Below, piece after piece: positions 63,016 through 64,000 of a stretch of DNA of 64,000 bases. A program made the translations under genes and the position numbers. This DNA is from Diadema setosum (taxonomy: Eukaryota > Echinodermata > Echinoidea > Diadematoida > Diadematidae): positions 34,372,416-34,436,415 of the forward strand of contig NC_092704.1 of the NCBI RefSeq assembly GCF_964275005.1. The letters are read 5' to 3'. The notes under the pieces are model-generated. The model made no database searches, was not told where the DNA came from, and saw only the letters and a program-made list of their open reading frames with translations. Numbering within the stretch: the stretch's first letter is position 1; each line of letters begins with the position of its first letter.

Positions 63016-63900
63016 TTAAAGGGATCGTATAGTATTCGTTGAGACCTAATTTCAGGTTTCTAACTTTTTTTTTGGTGAAATAGTGAGAAACTTCACATGA
63101 AATATGTAAGAGCATGTGATTCTAAGAGGGATTCAAAGTTTATTTGATGAAAATTGGTTCTGAAATGGCTGAGATACCCCAAACAGAGCGATCCGAATGA
63201 AAGGTGGGACCCACCTTTTATTACGATGGCTTTATTTTACTTTGTTTTTTGGTGTCTCGGCCATTCCAAAACTGATTTTCATCAAATAAACTTTGAATTC
63301 CTCTTCGAATGGTATGCTTTGTAATACATGTATTTCATAAGTACTTTCTTGGTATCTCACAAAAGTTTAAAAGCCCAATCCTCACGTCAACCAATCATCA
63401 GGGCGTTGAGTTGGCTCAGTCGGTAGCGTGTCTGCCTCACGATCCTAAGGGCCCGGGTTCGAACCCGAGTCTGGACTGAGCAATGTTGTGTGTAAGCATA
63501 CCGTCCCCTCTAGCAAGAGGCAAAACACTCTGTCCCTCGGATAGGACATAAAATGGAGAGTGAATGAGAGAGTAACAACTCATGCACGTAAAGATCCCGC
63601 TTCATTCCTTCATTGCAAAGGGGCCCTGAAGCCCAAATCAGCCTAATGTTCATGTTTAGGCCAATTTTGTGTAATGTTATGTGCTGATTTCGCATTTACG
63701 ACTCCTTTTTGATGATTCTGACGAATGAAAGTGCTACTTTGAGAAAAGATACAGCTCTGGAACGCCCCGTGAAATTCTGTCAAAACACGCGAACGGCGCG
63801 TAGGTTCTGATGACGTCATCTCAAGAATGATGCGAGTTCGAGCAAACACTTCTCACTGTCGTTCGTCTACAGTGGATAACACAACTATCCATCCCTTTAA
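63016..63900. mobile_element. TTAA MITE family 2, copy F, split by a SINE
   Basis: The left part (63,016-63,395) runs from TTAAAGGGATCGTATAG through both arms to CTCACGTCAACCAATC, where the family normally continues to CCATCCCTTTAA. That ending appears 490 bp later at 63,889-63,900. The intervening DNA holds a SINE and an unassigned ~200-bp segment, so the final piece could alternatively belong to a different element. Confidence 0.6.
63401..63630 (+). mobile_element. tRNA-derived SINE with intact Pol III boxes
   Basis: A-box TGGCTCAGTCGG is at 63,412-63,423 and B-box GGTTCGAACCC at 63,456-63,466, with correct spacing. The acceptor arms do not pair, so it is not a working tRNA. The body (GGATAGGACATAAAATGGAG to GATCCCGCTTCATTC) matches the truncated copy at 16.5 kb. 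Confidence 0.8.
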
Positions 63901-64000
63901 ACAAAAGACATTGGAATCCACTGTGAGCACAACTTGCAAGCTTCTGAGTTACTGATGTGGTTAACAAAGGACACTGCAGGGAACATACAATTTATGCTCA

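Larger units (their letters stand above)
58780..64000 (+). other. Presumed first intron of receptor 2, running off the window
   Basis: 58,780-58,880 matches the start of the receptor 1 intron, and 60,280-60,540 matches 27,815-28,050. About 1.1 kb extra sequence (~59,000-60,280) is present only here. No TM3-TM7 coding sequence is visible. Confidence 0.5.

Noticed and set aside
63401..63478. Functional tRNA gene
   Set aside because: A and B boxes are good, but the acceptor arms do not pair and the SINE body follows directly.

Overview
The window looks like metazoan nuclear DNA. It is AT-rich, its genes are split by GT-AG introns, and it is crowded with short inverted-repeat transposons, non-LTR retrotransposon 3' ends, tRNA-derived SINEs and microsatellites. 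No operon or bacterial gene organisation is visible. The repeat style and the protein types suggest a marine invertebrate deuterostome, most likely an echinoderm. That assignment is inference and I cannot prove it from the sequence alone.

Region 1 (about 2.6-19.35 kb, + strand) holds one complete gene of 15 coding exons. It encodes an F-BAR plus SH3 protein that I recognise as a NOSTRIN homologue. All splice phases close and the model gives 567 residues. A TATA box lies upstream, one intron uses a GC donor, one exon has a tandem acceptor, and the linker before the SH3 domain is rich in alanine and proline. Its introns carry inverted-repeat elements.

Region 2 (about 19.35-27.05 kb) is intergenic, with small repeats and a near-perfect 54-bp palindrome.

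Region 3 (27.2-32.5 kb, + strand) holds a two-exon class A G-protein-coupled receptor. A second copy of its first exon, with upstream and intron homology, lies at 58.56-58.78 kb. Its second exon is not in the window. The two receptor genes form a direct tandem pair about 31 kb apart.

Region 4 (32.5-58.4 kb), between the receptors, is a repeat island. It contains two decayed LINE reverse-transcriptase pieces and a 1-kb fold-back element. A pair of matching inverted ends lies 10.7 kb apart. Between those ends is an array of eight ~165-bp units, each with an RFX/X-box-like palindrome. Further along are a 992-bp element with TTAA ends, a 1,001-bp solo LTR with a 4-bp target duplication, and a ~1.1-kb tandem duplication.

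Region 5 (58.8-64 kb) is the first intron of the second receptor plus transposons, including a SINE that seems to sit inside an older TTAA element.

The two gene families show no evident functional link. The most unusual signals are the X-box-bearing tandem array, the receptor pair with a shared intronic transposon, and two sets of duplicated exon-like segments. I did not find convincing evidence for a new multi-gene system.
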